From Pedobacter sp. ASV17 (lineage in GTDB: Bacteria > Bacteroidota > Bacteroidia > Sphingobacteriales > Sphingobacteriaceae), in assembly GCF_016429065.1 (NCBI RefSeq), contig NZ_JAELTX010000019.1, positions 1 to 52,343 on the forward strand: a stretch of 52,343 bases of DNA, written 5' to 3'. The position numbers were made by a program, and so were the translations under genes. Positions 52,095-52,343 of the stretch are shown one piece after another. Position 1 is the stretch's first letter. Every line of letters begins with the position of its first letter. The notes beneath the pieces are model-generated. The model did not search any database. It was given only the letters and a program-made list of their open reading frames with translations, and was not told where the DNA came from.

Positions 52095-52343
52095 TTAGCA
52101 GTGGCTAGGGATTAGTAGTTAGTTTTTCTTGCAGTCGCATAGTCTTTTCCTCTCCTTTTTAAGGAGAGATGCCCGTAGGGCAGAGAGGTTCTCTTCCTCG
52201 TTCTATTTCTTGAAAAGGATAGGGGATTTCGTAGGAGGGAATCTCTAAAAATGGAAAGTTGTTTCAATGAACCACATAGGCACATCGTCAACTCAATCAC
52301 ATTAACTAATCATTATAATTTGCTATGTAACTGTTTTGCAGTC
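52095..52343. other. Gene-free right edge with repeats
   Basis: No gene is seen. After the MFS stop there is a TAG/TTAG-rich run. CTCTCCTT/AAGGAGAG (52150-52157 and 52161-52168) forms a hairpin, followed by a GCCCGTAGGGC unit. AATGAACCACATAG (52266-52279) is the exact reverse complement of 34516-34529. Confidence 0.6.

Noticed and set aside
1..52343. CRISPR array, tRNA, rRNA, transposase or phage genes
   Set aside because: No regular short direct-repeat array, tRNA-like T-arm context or recombinase/capsid motif was seen on either strand. A tRNAscan and IS search would settle it.

Overview
The window looks like chromosomal DNA of a Sphingobacteriaceae-type Bacteroidota (Pedobacter-like; this assignment is inference). 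The reasons are SusC/SusD pairs, many type I signal peptides ending in AQ, DUF2490, DUF2807 and DUF2306 proteins, Bacteroidota-type -7 promoter boxes (TAnnTTTG), almost no Shine-Dalgarno signals, and intergenic palindromic repeats of the GTCATTTCGA and CTTCGACAGGCTCAGGATGACA kind. I see no rRNA, tRNA, CRISPR array, insertion sequence or phage gene.

Layout. Positions 1-642 hold the 3' end of a GH29 alpha-L-fucosidase. Positions 759-4847 (minus) are a tight five-gene operon: alpha/beta hydrolase, patatin-like phospholipase, SRPBCC protein, PH-like protein and dGTPase. Positions 4917-8211 (plus) carry a polyprenyl diphosphate synthase, a TerC membrane protein and a TlpA-like thioredoxin protein, converging on ruvC (minus). 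Positions 9043-14488 (plus) carry a flippase-like membrane protein, a GT2 glycosyltransferase, an OppC-type permease, rnhB and a GT4-like glycosyltransferase. Positions 14831-15983 (minus) hold a Crp/Fnr regulator and an AhpD-like protein. A CRY-DASH photolyase follows at 16230. Then come sucA and sucB of 2-oxoglutarate dehydrogenase; the E3 gene lpdA lies about 9 kb further on at 31064. Between them are two outer-membrane barrel proteins, a DUF2807 adhesin-like protein, an M1 peptidase, a CocE/S15 hydrolase, a 57-residue two-helix membrane protein, a DUF2306 protein and a transglutaminase-like protein, in a repeat-rich stretch.

The most coherent system is at 34628-48088. An AraC regulator and a CE2-type acetylesterase are divergent from an operon of SusC, SusD, a TIG-domain lipoprotein, a GH26 beta-mannanase, a sodium/solute symporter, a GH130 mannosylglucose phosphorylase and a cellobiose 2-epimerase. 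These fit a complete route for acetylated (gluco)mannan: deacetylation, endo-cleavage to mannobiose, import, epimerisation to mannosylglucose and phosphorolysis to mannose-1-phosphate and glucose. The individual enzymes are known from Bacteroides fragilis. The arrangement with a divergent AraC-CE2 pair is the part worth comparing.

The right end (48085-52343) has an HTH regulator whose 3' end overlaps the epimerase gene, two secreted proteins of unknown function and an MFS transporter. Nothing in the window is clearly a novel defence or mobile system. The less explained signals are the repeat families, a palindrome that may be the operator of the Crp/Fnr protein, promoters placed 4 bp from start codons, and several small or divergent proteins.
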